From positions 63,899,260-63,963,259 of the forward strand of contig NC_065530.1 in NCBI RefSeq assembly GCF_020184175.1: 64,000 nt of DNA, given 5' to 3'. This document shows positions 53,701 to 64,000 of this stretch, piece by piece (the stretch's first letter is position 1; each line of letters opens with the position of its first letter). The notes under the pieces are model-generated. The model worked only from the letters and a program-made list of their open reading frames with translations, did not search any database and had not been told where the DNA came from. This DNA is from Aphis gossypii (taxonomy: Eukaryota > Arthropoda > Insecta > Hemiptera > Aphididae). The translations under genes and the position numbers were made by a program.

Positions 53701-54044
53701 AAGTTTAACGAAAATGAGATCATGACGTGCGTAAGCGTACAAAAAATAAAATCGTCTCTTCCTCGTTCGTGGTACGCCCGTGCCGTAGATTTGTCGTGTG
53801 TATAAAATTATTTTCTCCTCTTCTTCACTCGTTTTATCGGGTCCTTCCGCCCGGCTTGTTCGCGACTACGATTCGGTTGATTAACTCGTTGCTGTACGAC
53901 AATACTGCCCTTCTCCGCATTTATACAAAACTATAAAATATAAGTCTCTTTTTCGTCGTCTTTTATACACATTTTTATGACGGTCGGTCTCCATGCATGC
54001 GTGCGATTCTATTCACAAGTCAAGTTCGCTTACTGTATAATATA

Positions 54045-54311
54045 CAGGGTGTTTCTCAGTGTGTTTATTTATCCCCTCATTCAATATTTTTGAAACATAA
54101 TTTCGTCTCAACATATTATACTAAGTTATCTATTATAACATTATTAAACCACACAAATATTTTTTGAATTCACCGATATTATTAGATAATTGATTATTGA
54201 TAATTTAACTACTAATACAAATTTAGTTAATTCAAATATCCTATAATTTATTATTTTTAAGTTTTGCAAGAAACGTTTGGGTACGAAGATTTATTATGAT
54301 AAAACACCCTG
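54045..54311. mobile_element. Second MITE (267 bp) with CAGGGTGTTT termini
   Basis: The left end CAGGGTGTTT is repeated exactly inverted at the right end (AAACACCCTG, 54302-54311). The interior is AT-rich and non-coding. Flanks are ATATA on the left and AATA on the right, so a target duplication of three or four bases is possible but imperfect. The CAGRGTG start resembles the element at 4406-4941, so they may be related families. Confidence 0.65.
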
Positions 54312-54639
54312 AATAGTGTATATTCTTAAGTACGGATTCATGTGAGTACTTATACAATATTATATTAAAATCCTTTACATACAACACATCCGATACCGCT
54401 CTATTCCTCAGTTCTTTTCATTAAAATATTGTCATCATTACTTTACACGTGCAGTACAATGTTAATATAAACTAAATATAGTCCGAAATAGCTATCGTAA
54501 CGCGTGTTGTATATTATTTAATCGAAAATCCGGCAACTTAAAACGTCAGCTGGAGTTTACCGATGGACTACTCATAAAAGACGCCGACAAAATTTGAAAC
54601 CGACTATCTACACCTGTGTTGCATGGTTACTGCACTACA

Positions 54640-54655
54640 ATGTCGTGGTTCCAAC
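54640..54655 (+). CDS. Candidate short first coding exon (ATG then GTAAGT)
   Basis: An ATG reads MSWFQ plus one base into a GTAAGTGAC donor. An ATG 17 bases upstream (54623) reads MVTALQCRGSN to the same donor in phase 0. Both begin a plausible but very short first exon on the plus strand. The acceptor at 56675 is the nearest good partner, but only the 54623 frame can continue into it, and only for 19 codons. Confidence 0.15.
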
Positions 54656-55050
54656 GTAAGTGACATTTTTCACAAACCTATTCCATTTCAGTGATCGATG
54701 AGATTCGTATTGGTTTCACGTTTTTTTTCTATTTTTTTTTTTTTTTTAGTTTTAAAACCTAGTCAAGAGTTTATTTGTACTTCGTAGACTTCCCGCCGCC
54801 AGTTTTAACAATAACATACGCAGATATACAACTTTAAATAAAATTATTATTATCGTGTGACGTGCTGACGTCATAATAAAACAAAAAAAAAAAACCGTCA
54901 TTTTTAATACATTCCAGCCGATTTAACATCAAACCACGCTAGTGTACAAATATACCTAATAATATATATCATTAAATTGTACATTCGTATTTTTTTTTAA
55001 ATATTACATCATGAACTGTGTTTGCGTTGTATTATAAAGAACTTTATTAA

Positions 55051-55278
55051 ATTTCTGAACTCAGAAGCAATATAAAAACTAAACGCCATTGGCCCGGGAG
55101 AACTTTGGCAGGGAGACAGAAGACCATTGAATTTGATGTTTCGTTTCGAGACTACGAGGGTATTTCGTTGTTTGGAGGGAGGTTGAAGTATAACTATAGG
55201 GAAGATGTTAGATGCATACCTATATTTTTATTTTTGAACCACTGGGAATCGACAGAAACAAACCGACGACATTCGTAA
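55051..55278 (+). pseudogene. 75-codon open frame without Met, possible gene or element remnant
   Basis: An uninterrupted frame of 75 codons lies between two stops and contains no methionine. It includes KTIEFDVSFRDYEGISLF and RLKYNYREDVRC, a protein-like composition. An acceptor-like TTTCTGAACTCAG sits near its start. No good donor follows, and it cannot start on its own. It may be a decayed exon or transposon fragment, or chance in a GC-richer patch. Confidence 0.2.
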
Positions 55279-56675
55279 CGTTTTGACAGTCGGCTGAATG
55301 CAATTAAATTAACGCGATCTAATGTAAAAAAAAGCTGTCGCTTGTTGTCCAACTTGGCCTAAAATAGAATCGCGTGACTGGATTCAATTCTGTTAAATTT
55401 GTGTTTTTGGAATATTGTAAGTAAAAGCTTTACGCAAATTGGCTACACACGACAGAAATGTTATGCTGTAAAAAGCACAAAAAAAAAAAACTACCAACGA
55501 CTGTATATTATAAGCACATACGCGTGTGTACAGGAAAACACGACGGTGGTCGACGTAATGTATTAGATATATAGCGTATAAAAAACCGTCGACGAACGCA
55601 CCACTCGTAATAATAAAAGCTACTCGGAGTGTGGTATAACAAGACGATGAAAATTCGAAAGTGCTACTTGACGGTCGGCGCACTTAATTTATCGCTGATC
55701 GACTGTATTAAGGACGCATGTACTTTTTTCACTGACGTCGAAATGATTTTATGTATAGTCAAAAATATATGCATATTTAACTGAATGTGAAAAGCGACTG
55801 CGAGAAGAGGATTTTTTTTTTAATTTTAAACGAACACGCGCGCAAAAAAACGTCATATGTAAGCGATATGGCGTTCGAACAATGTACGAAATACATGAAA
55901 CGACGATTCACAGAACAGCGTTTTTGATTTATATTTTTTTTATGCAAGTACTATTATAATATAAACATTATACTTTCTTCGTAATATACACGATGATGTT
56001 TTTGACATGTAAGATATTTGCATTGGTTTTCAGAATACTATATTATAATATTGTGTCTATAATAAGTTTTTTCACTTGACTTTGCCAACTAATTTGTGTA
56101 AGATTCATCAACAAGACTACAAAAGATTTAAATAAAAAAATTAATATTCTTTAAAAAAAAAAAAAAAACTGTTTAGACATACAAATAATTATAAAAATAC
56201 GAAAACTGGCCGATAAAAAAGTTAACTCGTGATAACAAAATCAACTTTTATAGATTATTTATAATATAGACTATAAATGTAGCATGTAACGTTTACTATG
56301 TGTACTACGTATATCATATTATATTATACAGCATATCCTTAGTTTCCGGACTCGACAGCTGTACTAATGCACACATTGTTAATAACCTATGCAAAAAAAA
56401 AACTCAAGACACCGAAACGCACACACCCGAGGTTATGTAATAAAAAAAAATAGATAATAATAAGAGCGAGAAGTACAGTGTACGTACATAGATGTCATCG
56501 TTGACGGTGCGTGGCGTGACGGAAAGCATTGATTACGCCGTGTCGACTACAGCATTCGAGGACTAAACGTGTAGTACCTACATTATTATTTAAATTTATA
56601 ATTTTTATTCACGAATTATATATTATATTTGATGATTTTAATTTTTTTATCATCTATTTCCTACCACACGCTCAG

Positions 56676-56823
56676 TTTAACAAGGAAATCCGGAAATACG
56701 AAAACGAAAAATCAGACCGATCAGCCGTGCGATGACAATACGTTGTCGGTTGTGTTTCCGCGACGTTGCATCAAGGACCGCGATAAGGAAACACATAGAA
56801 ATGAATATACTATGCCACTATAG
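56676..56823 (+). CDS. Candidate terminal exon with poly(A) signal (weak)
   Basis: A pyrimidine-rich acceptor (CTATTTCCTACCACACGCTCAG) is followed by a frame of 48 codons starting LTRKSGNTKTKNQTDQP and ending NEYTMPL before TAG. An AATAAA lies 53 bases after the stop (56876-56881). The peptide is hydrophilic and charged. The acceptor, the open frame and the poly(A) signal occur in the right order for a last exon of a plus-strand gene nested in intron 1, but no upstream exon with the required phase was identified. Other frames through the same bases are also partly open. Confidence 0.22.
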
Positions 56824-58830
56824 TATTATATATATATAAGGTTACAAAAAATTTAAAAAAAAAAATTAAATTCATAATAAAAGAATAGATAAGAGCAAAG
56901 TCGAGTGGTTTTGAAAACCTGCATATCATATAAAATGTATCTACCTATAGACTACATGCAAAAATTATATACTACAATATTGTTACGATATATCAGAATT
57001 TTTTTAAAAACTATTTTGTTATTGTCAACCATTGTAAAACACTAACTTAAAAACAAAAACGAAACTAGGTATACAATATATTATTATAGAACTTACTATG
57101 TAATAACATATTGTATTTTATTAAAAAAAATGTAGGAATTGATGACTATACAATTTATAAAGTATATATTTATTACATAATAAAATACAATGATTTTAAA
57201 ACATTGACATATAAATATATAATGAAAACATACACAGCAGTGGACAGCAAACCCGTATCGTAGTGTAGGTACCAGTATATATTTTTAATGCACGTTGTTA
57301 GAATTATTAGATTTACGTTATTTTTAACTGTTTTTCGCGCAACAAAAACCTAACGAATTGTACTATAAAACATATATTCTACATGACATAGACTACGTCA
57401 TTATACGCATATAGATATAATTATATTATTTTTTATGAGAATAAGAATTGTTTGACAATTGATATTTTAATGTATAGAATATTAGTCAAGAGTCAAAAAT
57501 TAAATCAGGGATTAAATCTTTGTTTAGTCAGAGAAATATGGTAGGCAGAGTTAGCAGAGCTAGTATAAATCACATCACAACTCGTAGGTTTTGATACACA
57601 TATAAGTTATATACACCTATATATAAACAAATTGGGTTTACGTAATTTAAAGCCAACAACATATAAATGATGTGTCATTAAAAGCAAACTTTGAACATAT
57701 CGTTCGTCCTAAATCATACCATAGAAACTACTATAATCATTCAAATGTTTTCTGTAAGTCGTTGAGCTGACGTAGTAGACTGTTTTGTTGTAATACATTT
57801 TATTTGCTCGAAATGTGTTATAATAATTAAATTATTATATGCACGATGTACGGAATATACAACCCTATCTGCAGAATATGCAAACAAAATTAAAGGATTA
57901 AAAAGGAAGAGAAATTAAACGAGTAAAAGGACAGAGAAAAATGTTAAAAACGACTTGTTTTTACAACGCAAATAATAATGAACACTCTAGGCATTCCGTT
58001 AGGTAGAAAAATGGTCACTAAAAATGCAAAATATAAAAAAAAAGTAAGAGGGAAAGGAAATATATTTTTTTTTATTTAAACAATGCCTTATGTTTATACT
58101 TTGTAATTAAAGACTGTTTTGTATTGTAAAATTAATTCGTATAATTAGAACTGTAACATAAGCGAAAAAATAATTACGAGAAAAGGGGTTTAGAATAATA
58201 ACACATCACTGTAATCAATTAGTTTGCTTGCATGTTTCGTTTAACATCAAAATCGCAAAAATAATTAATTTAAAAATAAAAATGCATGATAATCTATTAT
58301 ATTATACCGGAATAGCAATCTTTAATAGCGTTTCTCAAATAATTGTTTTTTAAAATACTTTATTGTTTTTGAGTTTATAAATAGTGTTAATTATAAATAC
58401 GTTGTTTTAGAACTTTTATACTATTTACGCGTCGATAAATACTATATAGACTTCAATTTAAATTACGGAAATTCATCCGAGAAGAGTCGAGGGTCAAGCT
58501 ACATACTATGAGCTGTTAACGGTAATAGTTTATATTGTTTATTGACGAGGGGAATATATGTAATATGTATAGTTAGTGTCATGAAAAGCGTTATATTTTT
58601 GTCATCGAATACAATAGGCGTCCGGTAGGCGCCAGCTTGAGTAAAAACTTTTCCACCAAAGTATTATAGAAATATCGCGAAATAGGAAGTTAAGTTGAAA
58701 TGATAAAATGTAATACTTATACGAGAAGTCGTGATATTTGACCTAAAAATAAAACGATAAAAGTTTAAGTATAAACTCATAAACTGTATGCTAAAGCCTT
58801 GACATTTTACTCATCACTGTTTCCTAATGC

Positions 58831-58853
58831 ATTCATATATATATATATATATA
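58831..58853. repeat. (TA)n microsatellite
   Basis: Uninterrupted TA run in AT-rich intron. Confidence 0.85.
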
Positions 58854-60778
58854 TTATAAAAACAAAAAAAAATACGGTGTATAATGCTGTTTATTATTAT
58901 TATTATAGTTTATATATTCGATTTGGAATACCATGTGAACATAGAAATATTTTACATATTTCACCAAAGTTTAGTAAAGATTTAATCGACCGAAACAGTA
59001 AAAACATTAAAACTATAAAACAAACAGTAAATACTTTACGTTTTGTTTACATGTCATCCGATTTATATTGTCGAATTTCAACCCTGAAGATATACTTAAA
59101 TAATGTATATTCGTGACCAAATGATTTGGTTTTGTATTATGTGGTTCAATATAGTATTATATATTTGGGTAATTGGTTGAACTTCAGTTATTAACATAAC
59201 AAATATGAACATGTTGTTAATTTTAAAACATAATAAGTAACATGTATTAAAGATAAATTGGGTAATAAATATTATTCTTAACACGCTATTTCGAATAAAA
59301 ATCACTAAACGTCAAAATATAATAATTATAGTTTAAAATGGTAGCTAGAAAATATTTTAAAGTATACCTAATTTATTACTTACAGGACCCAACAAAAATG
59401 CACTCATTCACTTCAACTATATTTAGCTTTAACACAGTGAAACTTTCAATTATTGAAGACTTTCAGAAAAGTTTTAGCTATAGCACATAAAACGTTATAA
59501 ATTTACTAATTTTCAAATAAATATAATTGCTCTTTTGAAAAACATATTTTTCACTTATGTATAGTAATTAATATGTAAATGGATTTTTTAAAATTGTTAT
59601 ATCAAAGATTTTATTATTATTATTCAATTACTTTATACTGTAAGTACCTATATAATTAAAGAAATAATTAATTTTTTATCTAAATATCTTATCATATTAA
59701 ATATGAATAATTTGATATTCTTTTAAAATTTTAAATAATAATTTAAGGCCAGGAAATGTTTTTAACGTTTCGCAACTACATTATACAACAATGTATTTAG
59801 TTATTTATTAGGTTATAAATGCGTATAAAATATGTATAGGTAATAATTAATATTATAACCTACCTACATACTTGTTCAAATAAAAGTAAATTTCATCACG
59901 CATAATAGTGTTATTCAATGAATATAAAAAAAAATTTTATTGATTAAAATGTTGTAACTTATAGTAATATTAAAAGCATGCAGTGGAACTATTCGAGGTA
60001 AACATTCATATTATATTATCAGTCACGTGTGCGCAACAAATGTATCTCATAATTTCAATAAACTTTAGTCGGTATACATAAATAGTAAATACATAATACA
60101 ATATAAATTGTAAATTAAACATGATTTATCCTTTAGTAATCCTGTTACACACACTCACATATACAAAATTGATAATAACACGAATAATTTAGCTTTAGTA
60201 GTTCGAAAAAAAATTACTATTTCGATTAAACCTATATTTATCATTTTATTATATATCAATATAACTTCCCGGTACTTGAATGTCACCCATTCGATATAAT
60301 ATATATTATGAACTAATAATAATATACATCGGCAGTTTTGTCTAATTCCAGACGTTAGTAGGTACATTAGTATTTACGTTGGTAAGTAAAATTATTGCTG
60401 ATTCACGAACAATTTGAATATAAGCGCGTATGATATCATTATTGTGTTGTAACCGCAACGGTTGTTGTTATTATTATTAAATTATTCATTTTTGTTTTGC
60501 GAAAAAATAGAACGACAATGTATTTTTAATTAAATAGAACGATAATATGATTTTATGGCCGTTTTAATGTCGAAACGAAGCGCCAATAAATTAGACGGCT
60601 TTTTTTTCTATTACATTGTATAATGACCATTGTAAAATTTTACGATGCCGATCGAAAGGTTCCCGTCGACGACGTCGGCGTATAGTTTTTAACGGTTTGC
60701 GTCCCGCAGCTGTTGCCGGTCACCACCGCCGTGTACAATACTATACGTCCGCCGCCGCTGCTTGCAATAAAATATACG

Positions 60779-60851
60779 ACCTTTTTTACTCTCCCTCATT
60801 CTCCCATTCTCCATCTCTCTCCTTACCCTCCCCTCAATCTTTTTTTCTCAC
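60779..60851 (+). repeat. G-free polypyrimidine tract
   Basis: Seventy-three bases without a single G and with only eight or so A: a CT-rich tract of CTC, CCT and TTT words. The complement is polypurine. Such tracts can form triplexes and, in the transcript of the minus-strand gene, would be purine-rich. Confidence 0.8.
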
Positions 60852-61254
60852 GAAACTATCCTCCTCCCCCGGAGTCACACTTTCCAAATTAAAAACTTTT
60901 TATATATATTTTTTTTTCATTCCACGAGCTTTGTTATATTTACTTATATTAAAAACTATACAACACGTGTGTTAATATAATAATTATATAATATTTGCAG
61001 GTGCGAAGCAATTACAAAATAACAAATCGTACATTTTATCATGTTAAATTAAATAACGCCCACGGTCCATCACCATCACTATACCAACAACCACCAACCA
61101 ACGATCACCACCACCACTGCACTTTGATTTACCGTACCCAAAAAGAACTTATACAATACATCGGCGGAACTTCGACGGCCTACTACACACGCGAGACGAG
61201 GGCTGCCGGATGCACGCTGCACATTGGAAAAACCATATAGGTACCGGCACTCAC

Positions 61255-61284
61255 GTTTCTCCCTTTGGACAAGTTAGTTCCCAT
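61255..61284 (-). CDS. Candidate first coding exon, coiled-coil protein (MGTNLSKGRN)
   Basis: On the minus strand an ATG with G at -3 and G at +4 opens a frame of ten codons, MGTNLSKGRN. It runs into a GTGAGT splice donor after a complete codon (phase 0). The next well-supported exon (49048-49181) begins in phase 0, so the two join without a frame problem. The start MGTNLSK fits the N-myristoylation pattern: glycine at 2, serine at 6, lysine at 7. Myristoylation would put the protein on membranes, but this is inferred from the motif only. An ATG five bases upstream (61289, reading MAWELTCPKGE) is in another frame. After splicing it would stay open through exon 2 and stop in exon 3, so it is disfavoured. 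The frame is also open upstream of 61284, so this could instead be the end of a longer internal exon. Without a transcript this is about an even call. Confidence 0.45.
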
Positions 61285-61318
61285 GCCATGAGTGTTGCGT
61301 GCGATGATTTCAGCAGTT

Positions 61319-61324
61319 TCACAT
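61319..61324 (-). promoter_or_regulatory. Start-stop upstream ORF (ATG-TGA)
   Basis: An ATG immediately followed by TGA lies 35 bases upstream of the chosen start codon on the minus strand. Start-stop elements of this kind are known to hold ribosomes at the site and lower translation of the main frame. Its regulatory role here is an inference and depends on the leader being transcribed. Confidence 0.35.
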
Positions 61325-61344
61325 CGCCGACGCGTTACTCGTGC

Positions 61345-61360
61345 GGTAGGTAGGTAGGTA
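61345..61360. repeat. (GGTA)n tandem repeat in the leader region
   Basis: Four GGTA units immediately upstream of the start-stop ORF, reading TACC on the transcript strand. Confidence 0.85.
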
Positions 61361-61650
61361 ATATTCACTTTTCGAACGTAATAACGAAAACAATATTATT
61401 ATTCACTACACCGGTCTGGGGAATTAAAACCGATTGCGATGGTAGATACGAACTAGCCCGAGTGATGTTATCCGGTAAGGTATAAAAAAATAAAAAATAA
61501 ATTTACGACTTAAAAAATTCTGAGAAATCGTAAAAACTTTTCGTACCCCGAATGTGAGGGGAAAACACGCGCGAACAAGTACGCGATCGGTTACCTACTG
61601 AAGCCGCTCAGCCGCTGGTCGTCGCCACTCGCCGCCGCCGACGAACCGTG

Positions 61651-61657
61651 TTTTATA
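61651..61657 (-). promoter_or_regulatory. Candidate TATA box of the minus-strand coiled-coil gene
   Basis: On the minus strand the sequence reads ATATAAAA inside a GC-rich stretch (about 61600-61700). It lies some 370 bases upstream of the candidate start codon at 61284. A site 28 bases downstream (near 61629) would be a normally spaced start of transcription, although no strong initiator is present there. A better insect-type initiator (TCAGT, 61601-61597) lies too far away for ordinary TATA spacing. The call rests on the TATA word, the GC island and the gene below it. Confidence 0.35.
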
Positions 61658-62544
61658 TTCCTCCGCTGGCGGGGCAGGCGTACCAAACTGCCGGGCCGGC
61701 GCGACACATTCTCTTTTTTTATTACAATTATTATTACTATTATTTATTTTAAAACAGCGCCCAAATTACGATTCCTATAATATGTTTATTATATACTACA
61801 CATTGTATATAATACACAACACCCATTAATAAATTAAAATAAACACGAACGCAACGAGAATGTAAAATAAGTGTGTTTTAAAAATAGAATTTCTTTGACG
61901 GCACCTATTGTTCGACGAGATTTTGTTCCAAAGTAAAAGGGGATACTTAATAATCGAATGAAAAAAAAAACCTAACCATCATCATTATTTGTCATCATTC
62001 ATTGATGTATATTTCTAAATGGTAATCTTTATTTATTTTTTATTAATCGATGGTACACGTGCTCACGTATTTTCTACATAAATGTCATAAAAAAAAAAAA
62101 AAAAAATTATTTAACATTCTAAATCGCAGAGATGGTATGTATATTAAAAATTATAAAAAGTATCTACGAGTAATATTGTAAACTTATAATTTTTATTATA
62201 TACACGTTTTGTAGTTCGCAAACTTTTCATAACAAATTATGAAGAATACTAAACAGTAAACATCTATACATGACCCCGCACTCAGAAAAATATAATTCAT
62301 TATAATATATAATATAAACAATATCAATCTAATTTCATTTTTAATCTTGTGATTGTAAAATTAGTTCACAACTCAAGAGGTCAATGGTCAATATTTAGTC
62401 CGATCATATTCAATAACTGTTAATTAACTAACGAAATTTGTTTATTTATTATAATGTTTAATCAAATTAAAATGTATATGGCTATAATCTATTAAGTATT
62501 AGAACGTACGGTAATTGAATATAGATTATATACCTACATATCTC

Positions 62545-62608
62545 GTTTAAATATACACACATATATAATATATATATATATACCTATTAAACCGATATAT
62601 ATTTAAAC
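62545..62608. repeat. Inverted repeat around a TA tract
   Basis: GTTTAAATATA (62545-62555) is repeated exactly inverted as TATATTTAAAC (62598-62608), enclosing a TA-rich 42-base spacer. Confidence 0.7.
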
Positions 62609-63649
62609 ATCAAAATGATTAATGACTACAATTTTACAAATGGAGACATAGAAAGATATCCAATTGCATATTATAATAATATCTAGAGAAAAATATTAAA
62701 AGTCTAGAAGCATTTGAATTTTTTTATTTTTTGTGTCCTTAAATAAAAACATTTGTTTGAATAAAATATACATTCAAATATAGTTATACTTATTGTTAAT
62801 TTTTTATAATTTTTTTAAAAAATGAGCATATTATTATAATATTATAATCTATTGTTAACACTTATAATTTCAACAAATAGTGTAATGCTAATCTAAAACT
62901 ATTATTTAAAGAATAATACTATTATAATATTTTTAGCCACTTTTATTTCTATAATAACAATTTATATGACAATAAAATATTACCAATAATATTTGGTTAC
63001 TATGGTTAATAATTAATAGTTTACATTTAATATACATATAATTATGTACAACATATTACAATTGTTTGACATCCTATCCATTGATTATCCGAATGAAAAT
63101 TAATAATATATTGTACTATACGAGTATTTTTACTTACATTAGAGTAACTCGTAAGAGTTATTACTTGCTAGTTATTAGCAATGAAGTATCAAGAATATTA
63201 TTAATTATTAAACAAAAAAATATCATCTTCACTATAAAATAAAACTCTAAATTACCTCCTATAGTACCTACCTATATATAATCGCTTACAACAAAACTTA
63301 ACAACAGATAACAAAAAAGACCTATAAAACACTCTTATATGTTCTACAAAATTGTAGTATATAATATTAAAATGTACACATTCTGTTGCGGGATGGATAA
63401 AATTTTATAACTTTTGAAATGTTCCCTAGATATAAGTATTTAATGCATCTGCAGACTTTTTATACCTATGTAAGAGATTACTGTAAATTGCGGGAGGAGG
63501 GTAAACCATCACTTCACGTTTAACGCCAATTCCCATCTTAATACCTAAACCTAAAGTACGTTATGCGACGGTGTAGTAATCGAAGTTATTTCTATATCGG
63601 CGTCTTGTTTTTAATAACGCCTCCAGAAGAGCCGATAGGGCAACCACGT

Positions 63650-63680
63650 TTCGCCGAATCGTATTATATCAATCGGCGAA
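63650..63680. repeat. Short perfect inverted repeat TTCGCCGA/TCGGCGAA
   Basis: Eight-base GC-containing arms with a 15-base loop lie in a GC-richer block. It could be a hairpin or a dyad binding site. Confidence 0.6.
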
Positions 63681-64000
63681 TTTATTCGGCCGTAAAAATC
63701 GCGTGATGTTATTACAACTAGAGTAGTATTATATTAAGTCACTCTTCCCGTTTAAAGAGGCAACTACCACCACTATAATAATACATAAACGTTCATAGAC
63801 CGAACCCAATAATGACAAGGTGTTTTTGGTAATAACGATTTCCAACTGCCATCATCCAACGACGATACTAGTCATGCGGGATTAGATTATTATTATAGTG
63901 TATCGTGAGTAGAATCAAAAAACGAAAAACATATTTTCCGGTTGCGTAATCGAATTACCAGCTACCGGTGGGCGTGTTATTATTATGATGATAATAATAT

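Larger units (their letters stand above)
49182..61254 (-). other. Intron 1 of the coiled-coil gene (about 12 kb)
   Basis: The proposed intron starts with GTGAGT at 61254 on the minus strand and ends with TTTGTTTGTTTATAG next to exon 2 at 49181. It holds one MITE (54045-54311), GC-rich islands at about 50.5-50.8, 51.7-51.95, 52.19-52.35, 53.2-53.9 and 60.65-60.78 kb, a G-free pyrimidine tract (60779-60851), AAT and TA microsatellites, and several unrecognised open frames listed separately. About 57.0-60.5 kb is very AT-rich and I see nothing gene-like in it. If the first exon call is wrong, part of this is simply upstream sequence. Confidence 0.45.
61285..61629 (-). other. Candidate 5' untranslated leader
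   Basis: This is the stretch between the presumed transcription start and the ATG at 61284. Read on the minus strand, its 345 bases contain only two ATGs before the chosen start: one at 61324 directly followed by TGA, and one at 61289 just five bases upstream in another frame. Such ATG depletion is typical of a leader. A possible 5' UTR intron exists: a donor-like AG/GTAACC at about 61594 and an acceptor TTTAATTCCCCAG ending at about 61420. Neither the transcript ends nor that intron can be proved from sequence. Confidence 0.3.
61658..64000. other. Sequence upstream of the candidate promoter
   Basis: Apart from the GC-rich core to about 61710, this is AT-rich and without a convincing gene on either strand. 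It contains a (TA)n tract with flanking inverted repeat near 62.55-62.61 kb and a GC-richer block at 63.5-63.75 kb with a short perfect inverted repeat. Confidence 0.5.

Noticed and set aside
56732..56850. Zinc-finger-like C-x2-C-x12-H in an alternative frame
   Set aside because: The second histidine is not at the required spacing and the frame has no supporting context.
59375..59480. Donor-like GTAAGT on the minus strand near 59390
   Set aside because: The sequence before it has stops in all frames. The phrase around it looks like a transposon tail.
1..64000. CRISPR array, operons or prokaryotic genes
   Set aside because: No evenly spaced direct repeats, no ribosome-binding-site-led gene clusters and no long frames. 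The composition and splice sites point to an insect nuclear genome.

Overview
The window looks like a piece of an AT-rich insect nuclear genome, most likely a sap-feeding hemipteran of the aphid type. This is inferred from style: runs of TA, AAT and ATT words, frequent 'TACCTAT/ATAGGTA' words, scattered CpG-containing islands, many microsatellites, small inverted-repeat elements, and almost no long reading frames in 64 kb. No bacterial, viral or organellar gene organisation is visible, and I found no tRNA, rRNA or CRISPR array.

The only gene structure I can defend well is one minus-strand split gene. Two internal coding exons (49048-49181 and 15756-15846) have good acceptor and donor sites. 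They join in matching phase across a 33.2 kb intron and together encode 75 residues of highly charged coiled coil. A weaker first coding exon lies at 61255-61284. It starts with an ATG in good context, reads MGTNLSKGRN and ends in phase 0, as exon 2 requires. Above it are a leader with a single upstream ATG (an immediate start-stop ATG-TGA) and a TATA box near 61654. Later exons would lie to the left of position 15756 and probably beyond the window edge, because no convincing next exon was seen. I do not recognise the protein family.

Layout: 1-600 holds a cluster of a 20-bp motif in both orientations; 4.4-4.9 kb holds a MITE with TATA target-site duplications; 5.5-5.8 kb and 23.4-23.7 kb carry two diverged copies of one dispersed repeat in opposite orientation; 15.8 kb is exon 3; 15.8-49.0 kb is intron 2, with several GC-rich islands and unrecognised small ORFs; 49.1 kb is exon 2; 49.2-61.3 kb is intron 1, with a second MITE at 54.0-54.3 kb; 61.3-61.7 kb is the candidate first exon and promoter; 61.7-64.0 kb is upstream sequence.

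Most reading frames in the window look like chance frames. I list the ones that start at a real ATG in GC-richer sequence, or sit beside splice-like sites, at low confidence so they can be tested. I see no novel multi-gene system here. The most interesting material is the giant-intron coiled-coil gene with its unusual 5' end, the 1-600 palindromic repeat cluster, and a few orphan GC islands.
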